A stretch of 64,000 nucleotides of DNA from Apostichopus japonicus. Taxonomy: Eukaryota; Echinodermata; Holothuroidea; Aspidochirotida; Stichopodidae. The notes beneath the pieces are model-generated. The model was given only the letters and a program-made list of their open reading frames with translations. It ran no database searches and was not told the DNA's origin. This document shows positions 1 to 56,460 of the stretch, one piece after another (position 1 is the first letter of the stretch; each line of letters opens with the position of its first letter). The stretch spans positions 24,330,713 to 24,394,712 of the forward strand of contig NC_092574.1 of assembly GCF_037975245.1 (NCBI RefSeq). The letters run 5' to 3'. The position numbers and the translations under genes were made by a program.

Positions 1-43627
<43,627 letters not shown>

Positions 43628-43796
43628 TTGTTTGACTGCGTCTGAACTATTTGAGCATGTTAACCGTAATATTGCTTGTGGAAGGGGGAAGGGAAAGGGG
43701 ATAGGGGAGGGAAAGAGAGGGTGTGGGGTAATAATTGAGCAGTAACTTTTTTTTTCTGGTTGCTAGTGAAAGGTATACATCCTGATGTTTCTCAAA

Positions 43797-43802
43797 TTAA
43801 AA
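43797..43802 (+). promoter_or_regulatory. possible poly(A) signal for TMEM185
   Basis: ATTAAA, the common variant of AATAAA, lies 170 bases after the stop codon. It is the first such hexamer in the 3' flank. Hexamers are frequent in AT-rich DNA, so this is only a candidate. Confidence 0.3.
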
Positions 43803-43907
43803 GAATACTTGTTAAACTTGATAAACTTTTCCAACTCCTTGATTTCATATTAGTGATAGCTGCTTTCTTCTTTATTTACCAAAGAAGAAAAGAGAAGAGG
43901 ATTAAAA

Positions 43908-44206
43908 GCAAAGGCAACTGTAGAACCAAAACTTTATGAATGTTTAATTGGAAGACTGAGAAGATGTGATTAGCCCAGATCAGATTAGATTAGACCAGAT
44001 TAGGAATCTCCTTGTCTTTATAAAACAATTATTAGGACCTGTTAGTGATTTTAATTAGCAAAGACTACTGTAGAACCAAAACTTTATGAATTTTTAATTG
44101 GAAGACTGAGATGATGTGATTATCCCTGATCAGATTAGATTAGATTAGGGATCTCGTTGGTTTTTAAGTTTTATTGTTAGGACCTGTTAGTGATTATTAT
44201 TAATGT
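43908..44206. repeat. two tandem copies of a 150-bp unit in the TMEM185 3' flank
   Basis: AGCAAAGGCAACTGTAGAAC at 43908 and AGCAAAGACTACTGTAGAAC at 44057 start two similar units. Each carries TTAATTGGAAGACTGAGA, a GATTAGATTAG run and TAGGACCTGTTAGTGATT. Confidence 0.88.
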
Positions 44207-45382
44207 TTCTGTTGCTGACATCAATATAATATGACTAATAGTCCTGGCACACCTATAGACAATTGACTCATTAAATGGACAGGTGGCCAAGATTTATTTC
44301 AAAAAAGGTTGAGTAAACAATCCAAAAGTTTGAACTTTCCATGGAAGTTTTATTCTGTGTTCTGTAATTCATACTAACTATGACAAGTGTCCGCAGATGA
44401 CAAAAAACATTGAGGGTTGCATCAACTTCGTTAATGAATTATTCATGAATATTCATTTGGTGGACAACTCTCGCCAAGTTTCTGAGTGTAATTACTCGCT
44501 GACTCTTTTTGAATGATACTTGGTAGGTGTGAACAAATTGTTGACCAGATTTCAATATCATTTGCAAATATTATATGAAAACAAGATAGTGGTTTGTCTT
44601 AAGGTCTTGGTGTGATATCACAGTTTTATATTGAAAAAAGTTATTCTTCAAATGCCAAATCAATAATTCACTCTAATTTGTTTATCTCAGCCAGGGAATC
44701 AAGTCAAATCTTTGTCTAGCAGTTTTAAAAGATCTGAATTTTGCCTCGTACAAAATACTATGTGTTCCTGTGTACAAAAACTGCTATGCATCATTTACAC
44801 TTGTTTGACCACTTTGCGTAGCATTTGCATAGCATTACCTGCCGAAACAACGAAATAAGTTATGAAGATGGGACTTGGACGCAATTTAAGTCTCAATTGA
44901 CATTCTCGGGGTTTTATTATTGTATATATAACTTGTGAAGTAAGAACTTGTTACTTTAAAGGTGTTATAAAAAGATATATATATTTTTTTTCGTTTGGCT
45001 GGCTGCAGGGTAAGAAAGATTTGCATTCCAGTTGTAAAGGATTTATAAATTAATCTTAGTAGAAGATTAATGTTTTATTATGTTGAATTTGTTTAAGATA
45101 CTTATATGGATATTGGAATCAAATATGGAAAACAGTTTGAGCAGTTAAAAACATATATATCTTGAAGAGTTCAGAAATAATTTGCTACAATAATTACTAT
45201 CCAACTTTACTTTCTTTTCCTGGAAAACTAGGTAATTATATCTTCGCCCTTTCAGCTTATTCTCTTTCTATCCGAATAATTTAATGTTTGCCTTCAGCTT
45301 CTAAATGTCTCTATGTCAGATATCGTAAAGATCATTTCTGTTTGGTTAGGCTTCAAAGCTTTACCCCTCCAACCACCCCTCC

Positions 45383-45436
45383 CCTCCTCAACAACCACCC
45401 TCCTCAACAACCACCCTCCTCAACAACCACCCTCCT
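45383..45436. repeat. 17-bp tandem repeat
   Basis: CTCCTCAACAACCACCC is repeated three times. Confidence 0.85.
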
Positions 45437-45660
45437 CTCCCTCACATCAAACTTCCTTCCAACTACCATTAGAAATATAATCATCCATTGTAAATATGCC
45501 ATGTCCTGTTAGGTTTAAATTATTTAAAATATGTACTTTTGTAAGAATATCTCAGTCTAGCTTGAAAACATTATAATAGTAGTAGCCTAAGTTATTTTAT
45601 TTCTGTTCTTGTTTTTGTATGTAACTGTGGTTATTCTTGAAATTACTGTTTTCTTTTAAG

Positions 45661-45812
45661 GAGTGACTATGCATTTATGGAGTTTTAGGTTTGACAGCTG
45701 CAGTTTACAAGTGACTAATACATTTATGGACTCAAGCTTTGACAGCTGGGGTTTACAAGTGACTAACGTATTTACGGACGGAAGTTTTGACAGCTGCAGT
45801 TTACATTGAAAC
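45661..45812. repeat. tandem repeat, three units of about 56 bp
   Basis: Units contain ATTTATGGA, TTTGACAGCTGCAGTTTACA and AGTGACTAA. The third copy is diverged. Confidence 0.85.
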
Positions 45813-46424
45813 TAAAATGTTGTGTCATTTTTCTCTTTTATTTCCATTTACAAATTGTAAAGCTCATTACATATATACTGATCTAAAATGTCACTTTATT
45901 TTAACCAAGAAAATCTGTTCTTTTTTTGTTTTACTTTGTGCATTTGTGTTGGTTTTCATATGATTAATGTTACAAATTTGGCAGGATTGAAGAGAATTCG
46001 AGAGACAGACCGTTTGGAGTGAGATGATTATTCCAATTTGGATAAGGTTAGCCACAGGTGGAAACTCACATTTTCACACTTTATCACAATGTCTTAAATC
46101 CACCGGGTTTCAGGAATTTTTCACATTTTCAGGAAGATGTGAAAATATGGGAAAACGTGTGATTTTACCTGTAAAATTGATTCCAAACACACAGGTATAT
46201 GCTATGTGTGTGTTCATGTGAAGTTTCTGTTTTATGTTACCTTTGATTATCTTGTTGTCACAAGTATGGTGACTTGTCACAGGGTTTGTGGAAGGGTATA
46301 CTGTGTATTTAGGAAGGGACTTTATAGCGCGGCACGGACCCAACACTGGGAATATAAGTGATACAATAGTGAGTGATACAACCACTGATGAAACTTCAGC
46401 ACCAAGGAATAGTGGTCTTTATCC

Positions 46425-46795
46425 TGCCTTCCTATGCCCCCTCTCAATGCCAAACCCATATCCTGCCCTCCTATTCCCCCTTCTCAATGCCAAACCCATG
46501 TCCTGCCCTCATATGCCCCCCTCTCAATGCCAAACCCATGTCCTGCCCTCATATGCCCCCCTTCACAATGCCAAACCTGTGTCCTGCCCTCCTATTTACC
46601 CTCTCTCAATGCCAAACCCATATCCTGCCCTCCTATTCCCCCCTCTCAATGCTAAACCCATGTCCTGTCATCCTATTCCTCTACCCCCCTAAATTCCAAA
46701 CCCATGTCCTGCCCACCCATTTCCCCTCTCAATGCCAAACCTGTGTCCTGCCCTCCTATCCCCCCATTTCAAATGCCAGACAATTGTCAGGCCCT
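46425..46795. repeat. minisatellite, about 41-bp unit, about 9 copies
   Basis: The unit is CTCAATGCCAAACCCATGTC then CTGCCCTCCTATTCCCCC. The + strand is strongly C over G. Open frames in all three phases come from the repeat. Confidence 0.94.
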
Positions 46796-49439
46796 TTAAA
46801 AATATCTGTCTATGAGAACCATCATTATCAGTTAACAGCTGGATCAGGAAAAATTCATTCTCAAAATGAGATAATTCTATTGAAATCCCCCCCCCCCAAA
46901 AAAAGTTTATGTTGCTAATTTCTGCCTTTTAACTCATTTTAACTTTTCCAAAAGCAGCATTGCAGTAGGGGTAATTAACGAAGCAAACGATAAATTTTTC
47001 ATCGTTTATGATGTCAAGCACCTGCAGATTTCTCAAGAACTAGATGTGTAAATGTCTGACAAGTTTATTTCATTTCCTATTATCTGTATATTGCAGTGCA
47101 AAAAAGTGTCAATTGTCTTCATGTATTTTTGCCTATTTATTTATGTAAAATATTTGATGTACATGTTTTCTTGTTGTAAAACATGATTTTCTTGTAAATG
47201 TCTTTTCTTTGATCTTTCTAAAGATTGGCTCACAATTTCGTAGTCAGTTTTCTATTGCTTTTTAGACAATTTCCTACTTCAAGAAGGGCAAGTTTTATCT
47301 AGAAATGAGTTCCCTAATTACTTGTTGGATGTTATCAAATGTTACAACCAACAGGTTCTCAGAAGGGCTGCCAATGAGACAAATCGAACTCGAGTAAGAG
47401 TAAAAGAAAAAAGGGACCATAATTTTTTTACCAGTTTATATGGGTCCTTCAGGTATTAGGATTTAATAGTATTCCTATAACAGCCTATCCCTCACATTGC
47501 TAAATGTAGATATGTACAGTAAGAGATTTTGGTTCTAACTAATGTATATCTGGTCCTCTGCTCTTACCAATGTATCTCCCTGGCATCTCGGAGACGCTAC
47601 AGGCATTGAAGAGACCATATTCCCTGGGTGATCAAATGCCAAAATTTGTCCATAGCATATTGAGCGTAAATTAGTACACGGTTTATGAATATGAATGCAA
47701 CAGTTGACGCAGGGAGCACGCTTAGACAAAACTTGATCAAGATCTCTGTGACCCTTGACCCTGAACACTGTCCAAGTTTGATATTAGTTCGAACGTCTGT
47801 TTGCTATTTCCCTAAAGCAAAAAATCCTTCTTCAAACAGACCGTTTAGCTATAATGGATTCGTAGTTCGGCAGGAACTGTAAACCTAGTTTTAAATGCCA
47901 TGATTGGAGAAGACAATAATATTGAAATTCGCGTGCCAATAGTTTCGACAGTCTACGAAATCTGGCATTCAAGGACCTGCATGGGAATATTTTACTCTCA
48001 CACGAAACAAGGGAACTCTTAACCTGAATATGTCAACATTCTGTTATTGCTTCTTTGAATCCAGTCAAAAAGTGATAAATATTTATTTAAATTTAAAACT
48101 CTCCATCCCAAATACATAAAAGAAAGAGAAATATTTTGATGAAAAAAAAATGGGTTTAATTTTGTCATTGAATTGATTCTGTTTCTAGTATAAATAGATG
48201 ACCGACAATTCGGACCTTTTGGGTTTAGTAAAAAGACCCTGGGTAGTCTTGAGCTCACAAACGAGAAGAAAGTAGCAGTTACAGTGAACTGTTTTTGGTT
48301 CAGGAAGCAGTTTTGCCTGTGAGTAAATTATTCTAGCTTTCATTGAAGATTATTACTAAAAGTTGTAACAAGAAACAGCTCCGATATTTATTTAATCAAT
48401 CAACTTTAATAATTGGTAAAGGTTATTGTTTAGATTCGCAACTGTGATGTGGAAATTTTGGGTTTTCCGACATAGGTAAAATGTCATTTTTTATGGTCCT
48501 AAAATATGCTAGACAGATCAATAAAGATCAGGTATATGGTCAAAATTTTACTTCGGAGTAATCTCTCCCCCCCCCCCCCTGACCTTTAGAGCATATGACC
48601 ACACTGAGACTCTTAAATTGATTTTTATTTTCTTAATTTAACCTTCTTCGCCATCATCAGGTAATAATTTGGGATGTTAGATCCTACAAGCAAATAAATG
48701 TGGAAACCTTCAGTATTTTTTTTGAAATGTTTACTCTTGAAGACCAAAATCATCCCAATAAAGTCGGACTTAAATAATAACTTTTGTCATGTTACAGTTT
48801 GTATACTTGTGTTTTCTCTGTTCACCATTGTTAAATATTGTATTAAAGACATTGTGTAAACCATCTAAGAAATTGTCGCTAACCCGACATATCATGTATT
48901 TGTCTAGTTTATAATACATTTCCAGGTTTTGTGGAGAGCGATATGTGGGGCATATCGAAAAAATAAAAATAAATAAAAAATTGCACCAAGAAGAAAGAAG
49001 CAAATAAACGATATAATATATTAATATGGTGTATGGTTTCTAGTTTGATTGTTTTCTTTTCTTTATCATGTAAGTTAAAATATAATGACACAATGATTAG
49101 AATGTACCAAGACCTTGTTATCAAGGTATATTATCATAAATTTCAAGTTTTTGGTTAATATAAAGGTGTTCTTTATAGAGAAAAAAACCCTGTAACGTAT
49201 AATCTTTGATGGGGAATGGGCTAAGGGTTGTGTGGGGGTGGGGAGGGGTGAATTTTTTTTTAAATGGAAATGTCTTGATAAAAAGACATTGGCCATCCCA
49301 AAAGGAGGGACGGATGTGGGCTGGTTCCATCTTAGTAATCCTACCCTCATTCCTTTAATGAAACAATTAAACTCGTTAATTGCAACCTTGCAATTAGAGA
49401 TTGCACGGTTGCTCTTTATTTGACTAGATTTATACCGTC

Positions 49440-49905
49440 AATACAGCAACTACCCCCTCCCCATAACAATAAACCCATACCCATAACAATAACCCCCTCC
49501 CCATAAAAATACACCCCTCCCCATAACAATAACCCCCTCCCCATAACAATAACCCCCTCTACATAACAATATACCCCCTCCCCATAACAATTACCCCCCT
49601 CCCCATAAAAATACACCCCTCCCGTAACAATAAACCCCCTCCCCATAATAATATACCCCCTCCCCATAACAATATACCCCTCCCCATAACAATAAACCCC
49701 TCCCCATAATAATATACCCCCTCCCCATAACAATATACCCCTCCCTATATTAATATACCCCCTCCCCATAACAATATACCCCTCCCCATAACAATAAACC
49801 CCTCCCCATAATAATATACCCCCTCCCCATAACAATATACCTCCTCCCTATATTAATATACCCCCTTCCCATAACAATATACCCCTCCCCATAACAATAT
49901 ACTCC
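49440..49905. repeat. minisatellite, about 20-bp unit, more than 20 copies
   Basis: Units are CCCCTCCCCATAACAATATA with variants (ATAATA, AAAAATACA, TATTAATATA). The minus strand gives a Gly/Tyr-rich frame, which I judge artefactual. Confidence 0.94.
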
Positions 49906-50970
49906 CTGCAGGGCGCATTTTAAACATATCCATGGCTACCAGTAAAGCAGATACACTACTTCATCTTGAACCTCGAAACAATGTCACTCTCGATTAAGCG
50001 GCAAAGTGATGAGCTTGCTCCCCACCTCCCCTTCCCCCTCACACACTCACACACCCCTGGACACCCCTTGACTATGTCACTGCTACATGAACCCGATTCT
50101 CGCCCACACCCTGCCCCCGTTAGTTTGAATTCACCACAAAAGAAGAAAAAAAAAAGCCAACCGCAATTTGACCCGGCCTGGGTTCGAACTCATGCATATT
50201 GTGTCGTCGTAATGCTCTATTCATGGTTAGCTTCAATAACACACGTCAATTACCAAACCGGATAAATTTTGTCATTTTAACATATACGGTACATTAAACG
50301 GTGGAAAAAAAAATACAAAACTGCGAATCAAGTTCGAGCATAAAATAAAGTCCGTCGAAAAATATATTAAATGTCTTTTGAACTGCGATAACATTTATAA
50401 TGAACCCCCCTGAGAAGATCTATTATGAGAAGCAAAAAAGGCAAATAAAAAAGGCAATTAAATTTACCGCTAGATACAGGCTCTATATTTCATATCGTAA
50501 TATGCTTTGAAAACATCCCACCTAGATATGTTTTATTTAGTTAGTTACGCCCACTTTCAGATTATCTTAGCGCCTTGTCATACAAAAATGTTAACGATAT
50601 GTTCTGGCTATTGTCAAATCAGTGTTTATTATATAGCGATTCCGTGACAAGGAAGTTTCGCGTCTGTTTAAATAAGGTCTGGAATGTTTTATATTGTGTA
50701 CCCTGATTAATGGATAAGAACAGTCTATGCCACCTAAATCAAATATCCAAAATCGCAACATTAATTTACGGTAAAATATAAAGCAAACCCTGTAGATCAC
50801 ACGATATTATAGTTGTTTGCTATCGCGATTAATTGGATGTACAAAAGTATACACGTACTGTGATATGATTCGCTATACATTCACCTCAAATGTGTTTTTC
50901 AGTGCCATGGCTTGGGTGCAATCCTAACTGTCAGCTACAATATTACACATACTTACAGAAGTGTTCAGTA

Positions 50971-51087
<117 letters not shown>

Positions 51088-51113
51088 TGAAAAAAAATGA
51101 AAAATGAAAAAAA

Positions 51114-51187
51114 CACTGACGAATGCACACGTATATTGTATGTGTGTAGTAAACAGTTTGTCTGCCATTTTAGGATGGCTGTCTAGT

Positions 51188-51250
<63 letters not shown>

Positions 51251-51268
51251 TATAAATTAATGCCATCT

Positions 51269-51359
<91 letters not shown>

Positions 51360-51433
51360 ACTAGACAGCCATCCTAAAATGGCAGACAAACAGTTTACTA
51401 CACACATACAATATACGTGTGCCTTCGTCAGTG
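51114..51433. repeat. 320-bp palindrome with 77-bp unique arms and TA core
   Basis: The left arm 51114-51190 and right arm 51357-51433 are reverse complements with two mismatches in 77 bases. Between them are TA runs (51191-51248 and 51272-51356), split by a 23-base spacer GGTATAAATTAATGCCATCT-ATC. Because TA runs are self-complementary, the whole block can extrude as one long hairpin. No coding content is visible. The arms contain the word TTTGTCTGCCATTTTAGGAT. Confidence 0.93.
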
Positions 51434-52511
51434 CCTAGAGTAAGACAATGCATGCCAATCAATGTTCTACGCCACTGCAGTCAGTAAGTTTTTGTTTTGG
51501 TGTCTGCATTTATAGCCATTGATTCGTTTCTTTTGTTCAGGGTGAACAGGCCTGGCTTCTGTAGGATATAATACTTCTCGGCTATATATAAGTTTTCCAA
51601 TGGGTATTATAACCCAATGCTGATGATTCTAGTATAAATATTTTGCATAATGAAAGTCCTTTTCATCTGTCGTATTCCAGAAGTTGCCCCTTAGTTGGCG
51701 CTACAATACAAGCCCCCCCCCCCGCCATGTGCTAACATATTTCGTTATCGGTTGCCCGTGATTGGCGTAGGATAAAAAAAAGCCTTTCCCGCCTAGTCTT
51801 GATCTAGATATGCAATCTGTTTTTATTGTTTCCTATTGGCATTGGTAAAAAACGGGCGATTGTATAATGTTTATTTCCAAACGTCAAGAGATTTAACTTG
51901 ACGATAGTTTCTCTTTTAAGGTTATGGAAACATTTGTTTGACAGGGAATGAAAATTGCGTAACCCTCCTTGTAATTTTTATGCCCTAATAGTTGATATGT
52001 TACGGTACATATAAGATTGTCAAAACATGAATTCTTCAATCATTAAGCTATCAAGACTTGGCTAACTTATCGTCTGTAAATGGGACAGTATATGTCAAAC
52101 ACTTTGACAAATCAGGCCATGTTTGAAACATGGCCAAGTTTCGTTTTAACTTCTATATATATAGCGTATTATTTTTTAACATTATTCTATACAACTTTCT
52201 CCTTACTTTTCCTAATTACATTAAAACAAATACCCCTCCCCCCTCTTGTCCACATGTAGACGAAAATGTTTCACCCAAAGAAACGCTAACTGTCAGTCTA
52301 GATAAATATACTTTGATGAATGTTTATCCTGTTTATTTTATCAGCAGAGATCAAGTAAAAAAAACTTATTGTACAAATATATCAAGGTCTTGGATTTCCA
52401 TAAGATTCTTTTCGGCTAGGGCTTCAGAAGGAAATGTCAAACTCTTCCCGATACAGACAAATGAATCCCACGAGATTTTATTGTTTGCGTATAAAAGCCC
52501 TTTACGTCTAT

Positions 52512-52592
52512 ATATAGGCTATAAATATGTATAGGCTATAAATATGTATAGGCTATAAATATGTATAGGCTATATATATATATATATATATA
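52512..52592. repeat. 17-bp repeat plus TA run
   Basis: ATAGGCTATAAATATGT is repeated about three to four times and runs into a TA microsatellite. Confidence 0.85.
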
Positions 52593-52679
52593 CCGGTATG
52601 TATATATGTGTGCATATATGTATATTTATATATATAATTCATATACCATGTATGAGAAATATCTATGTTTTCTACCATG

Positions 52680-53130
52680 AGATATCATGCTTAAAAAGTT
52701 TTTCAGAGTTTGACCGCTGGTGACCAAGATGACATTTTGACCTTCACCAAAAAGAAGAAAGTTCGTCTATTCAATTTAACGCATCCATATGATAAGCATG
52801 AGGAGTATCTCCCCCCCCCCCCCTTACTTCAGATATCGTGTTTACAAGGTTTCAATATTTGACCTATGTTTACCTTCGATCTCCATTTAAAAACAAGAGA
52901 TTTCTGTTTCTCAATATAACACGTCCACATGAAAAATATATATGAAAAATATCCTGTTACAAGATTTCAGCTTTAGACGTCCGATGACTTCAGATGACCT
53001 TTGATATTTCACAAGATTTGACGCACACACATTTCAGTTATACAAAGAATTCATACTCCCTATCATGAGATACGCGGTGTTTATAATGTTTCCAGCGTTT
53101 GACTTCTGGTGATCTCAGATGACCTTTAAC
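52680..53130. repeat. degenerate tandem repeat, four units of about 115-150 bp
   Basis: Units start near 52680, 52833, 52950 and 53068. The shared order is (G/C)AGATA(T/C), a TGTTTA(C/T)AA-GTTTC block, a TTTGAC(C/T) word and GATGACCTTT(G/A)A. Divergence between units is high, so the array is old. Confidence 0.6.
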
Positions 53131-54699
53131 CTCCCCCTGTCCTTAAACATCCTGTACACGCCTGATTACACGTCTGGTTAGTAATGTTATATGTGCTGGT
53201 AGTGTAGTGTACGATATTAAATATTCTACAGCTAATGCGATTATTTTTTTTACCTTAAAGGAGCATTCCTTACATTTTTTTTGAAAGTTTCAATAAACAG
53301 AACAAATAGCAATAACTCTTGAAGTAAACACAAGATGTGGTTGTATCTTGATCTGCTATAAGCCTCACATCATTACTACTCTTTGCTACATCATTGCTAC
53401 ACTTCATTGCTATCTTTTATTATGTAACCAATGTATTGTTTTGTAGCATAAACGCCGTCGCTCTGTATCAAGCTTTTTTTCACTTCCATGCAAAACCTAT
53501 GTTTTGTCTCATTGTATTGTTACCTTTAATAGGATACCTTTGTTGGTCTGATGTCTTCATGTTAAATAGGGAAAATAGGGAAAACCCTGTTTCTCCTTTT
53601 CCTCTCTGGTATAGGATATATACATTTCTGGTTATGTCACTGGCAACAAGTTAAAAGTAATCTAGTAATGGTTTGATATTCTTGCCCGAGGCTATTTTCT
53701 TCATCAAATATTTCTTGAAACTTCTAAATCTGAGATCAAATTACACAAAATGTTGTTTAGTATTTGAATCGATCAAAAACATCACTCTTTTGTTTTTTTT
53801 GCAATCAGTAGAACATGGCAATGACAGAAAAATGAACAATGACTTATTTATAACGTTCTATCGGGGAAATTTGTAATAAAGAAAAAACAAGAACCTAAAA
53901 AAGTCATGATGAAATCACTTATCAATAAGTGGCAGTGACAGAAAATGAATAATACTTTATATAATGAATAATACTTTTATGATGACATATCGCAGGGAAA
54001 AAATATATGAGGAAATCACTTATCAACAAGTGGACTCACCTTCAGCTGAGAATTAGTGAATTCGTGAATAAGGGATCTCTTTTTGGTTTCCCGAAAGGTA
54101 AAACTATGGAATCAGTCTACCGAATTTACAACTTGGGTGGTGGTGGGGGGCGGGGGGGCATATTACGGAAACACATAGAAACGCTGTACTCAAAGCCGAA
54201 GATTTACGGTTGGTACAAACCCCTAATTGGCCAGTGACTGCTACACTGTCCTTTCTCAAAATGGTTGCTATTTCTTAACTCGTAGGTTCTGCATTGTGTG
54301 TCAAGGTTAGAGAAATCGGTCAACAGGTAGAGTAAAAGTTTCAAATGAATATTAAATTGTATACGTGGTACAATTAAATTAGTAAATATAATATATGCAA
54401 TATTATGTAGTTTACATATCTTTAAATGTTAATATATTATGTTGTGTTTGATACAGAAAATGTTAATCCTCTATGCTATAGTCCATGTTTACGTGAAGCT
54501 TTGTAAGTAAGTCCATTGTAATGATAGGGGTAACGTTCGTTGGCTTTTACAAAAAAGAACAATAATGGAAATATATCTATAAAAACAATAACCGCTTGTA
54601 TACGGCAGATGACGTATCAGGAACGCATTTGTGATTCCTATAGAGCCGGATCTCGAAAGAGATACTTTGAACAGACTCTGTTAAATAAAAAGGCAAATG

Positions 54700-54700
<1 letters not shown>

Positions 54701-54736
<36 letters not shown>
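54701..54736. repeat. TA microsatellite
   Basis: A pure TA run of about 36 bases. Confidence 0.95.
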
Positions 54737-54741
<5 letters not shown>

Positions 54742-56014
54742 ATCTATGGAAGTCCCTGTCTCAATCTGTTTAATCTGGTAAGTCTCTAAACTCGTTTCAA
54801 TGTAAAAGCAAGGATGATCTTCTCAGCAAGTAAATATAAGCATGTTGACTTTCAACTTTGTTCTGTAAATACCACACTCTACAATTTTTTCTGTTCAAAG
54901 TCTTTGCTATCTTTCTTGCCTCTAGTCTTTCTCTCTTTGCTCTTTCTGTCCTTACTCCGGTCCTTCTTCGGATTATCTTCGCTTTCTTTCCCCTTTGAAC
55001 TTAATATAAATGTTTCATTGTTTTATATTTCTACTTGGTCAGTAGCTGAGTGTCATTTATAGGTTTACCTTCCTACTGTGATGTTATTTTTGTATCTTGT
55101 ACAAAAATATGAGAAATAAATTTGAAATTGAATTTGAAACTGAAATATGATATTTTTTATTTGTTATGGCAGCGATGTTAAAATGTATGGGTGGCAAGCG
55201 CTTGCCTTTCCTCCCCCCACCCCCCACCTCCCCTCTTGGTCACACTCATTTTTCCTAATTACATCTTGTCTTAATTGAAATGTTTCTCCTTCTTTGTACA
55301 ACAGACTTCTCAACCTATCATGGAAATGTTACCCTGTTAGGTAAATACTTTTTTTGTATATATTATACAATTGGCAAGGGTTGATTGTACAGTAGAACGA
55401 CACATTGATAGTATTGCGACTTTATTCTGTTCCATTTTGTTGTTGTTCTTGTAACGATTGCTTCTTATACTTTATTATCTTGGCTCCATATTCCAAATCA
55501 CTAACAATTACATCCAATATTGACTGGATGAATGATTAACACAAGGAAGGACTACAAAGGTTTTATTCAAGCTAATAAAAAATGAATACAAAATTCTCCA
55601 CAAGACAAACGATTTACGACGAACATAAATATTATCCCCAGGAACATACATGCCTTAATCTGCATCAGTTGTAAACAATGATGGGAGCTCCGATGTCATA
55701 TTTATATGAAGTTCAGGCGGTTAAATTGAACAACTTTATAGGCGACGATGAGTCTGGAATCAATGCTTTTGGCTGTCCTCAACGATGTCATAAACATCAT
55801 GCACATATGAGTTATAAATTGCAAGAAACCAACAGTATATATATATATATTCATATATATACATCTTGCTTCGCAAAGTGGTCATAAAACATACTATTCA
55901 ATATGTTATACTCTCTGTAGAAAGAAAAATGAGTAAGAAATATATAAATATAATAAAGATATATAGAAATATAGAAATATAGAAATATATATATATACAA
56001 TATATACAATACGT

Positions 56015-56044
56015 AGGAGAAGGAGAAGGAGAAGGAGAAGGAGA

Positions 56045-56121
<77 letters not shown>

Positions 56122-56201
56122 AAGGAGCAAGAGAAGGAGAAGGAGAAGGAGAAGGAGGAGAAGGAGAAGGAGAAGGAGAAGGAGAAGGAGAAGGAGAAGA
56201 A
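56015..56201. repeat. GGAGAA/GGAGCA hexanucleotide array
   Basis: A block of GGAGAA is followed by a block of GGAGCA and again GGAGAA. On the minus strand the hexamer encodes poly-Leu, an artefact. Confidence 0.95.
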
Positions 56202-56351
56202 GTTGACCTGTAACTTGACCAGAAAGTGTAGGAGCCCCCCTCCTACCCAACATGGTCCATCATATAATGGTAGTTAAGCCATAAATTAAGAGTATATCCA
56301 AGGTACAGTTTGGATTTCGACTATACTCACAATCAAATGCATTAACTTGTA

Positions 56352-56460
56352 ACCTTATATTCACTTAGCAATTCCAGTTTTCAACATTGTGAATATGCCT
56401 CAAAATTTCTTGTTCACCTAACCATGAATCGACAGTCATGCAAGAATTGCTTCAACACAA
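56352..56460 (+). repeat. dispersed repeat, copy upstream of the CD225-type gene
   Basis: 109 bases match 59122-59230 in the same orientation. Shared words are ACCTTATATTCACTTAGCAA, TTCCAGTTT and CAGTCATG. No exon follows it here, so it is not evidence of an upstream gene copy. Confidence 0.82.

Noticed and set aside
46288-46918. Long overlapping + strand frames rich in Pro, Cys and Ser
   Set aside because: All three phases are open because of the 41-bp minisatellite.
47535-47768. 77-codon minus-strand frame that looks protein-like
   Set aside because: It has some Cys/His but no known motif and no splice context. It may be part of an old repeat; I could not support a call.
49416-49835. 139-codon Gly/Tyr-rich minus-strand frame
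   Set aside because: It is a translated 20-bp minisatellite, not a structural glycine-rich protein.
52130-52534. 134-codon + strand frame
   Set aside because: Its start is hydrophobic by AT-rich bias, there is no known domain, and it ends in the ATAGGCTATAAATATGT repeat. No support for a gene.
55906-56253. Poly-leucine minus-strand frame
   Set aside because: It comes from the GGAGAA/GGAGCA hexamer array.
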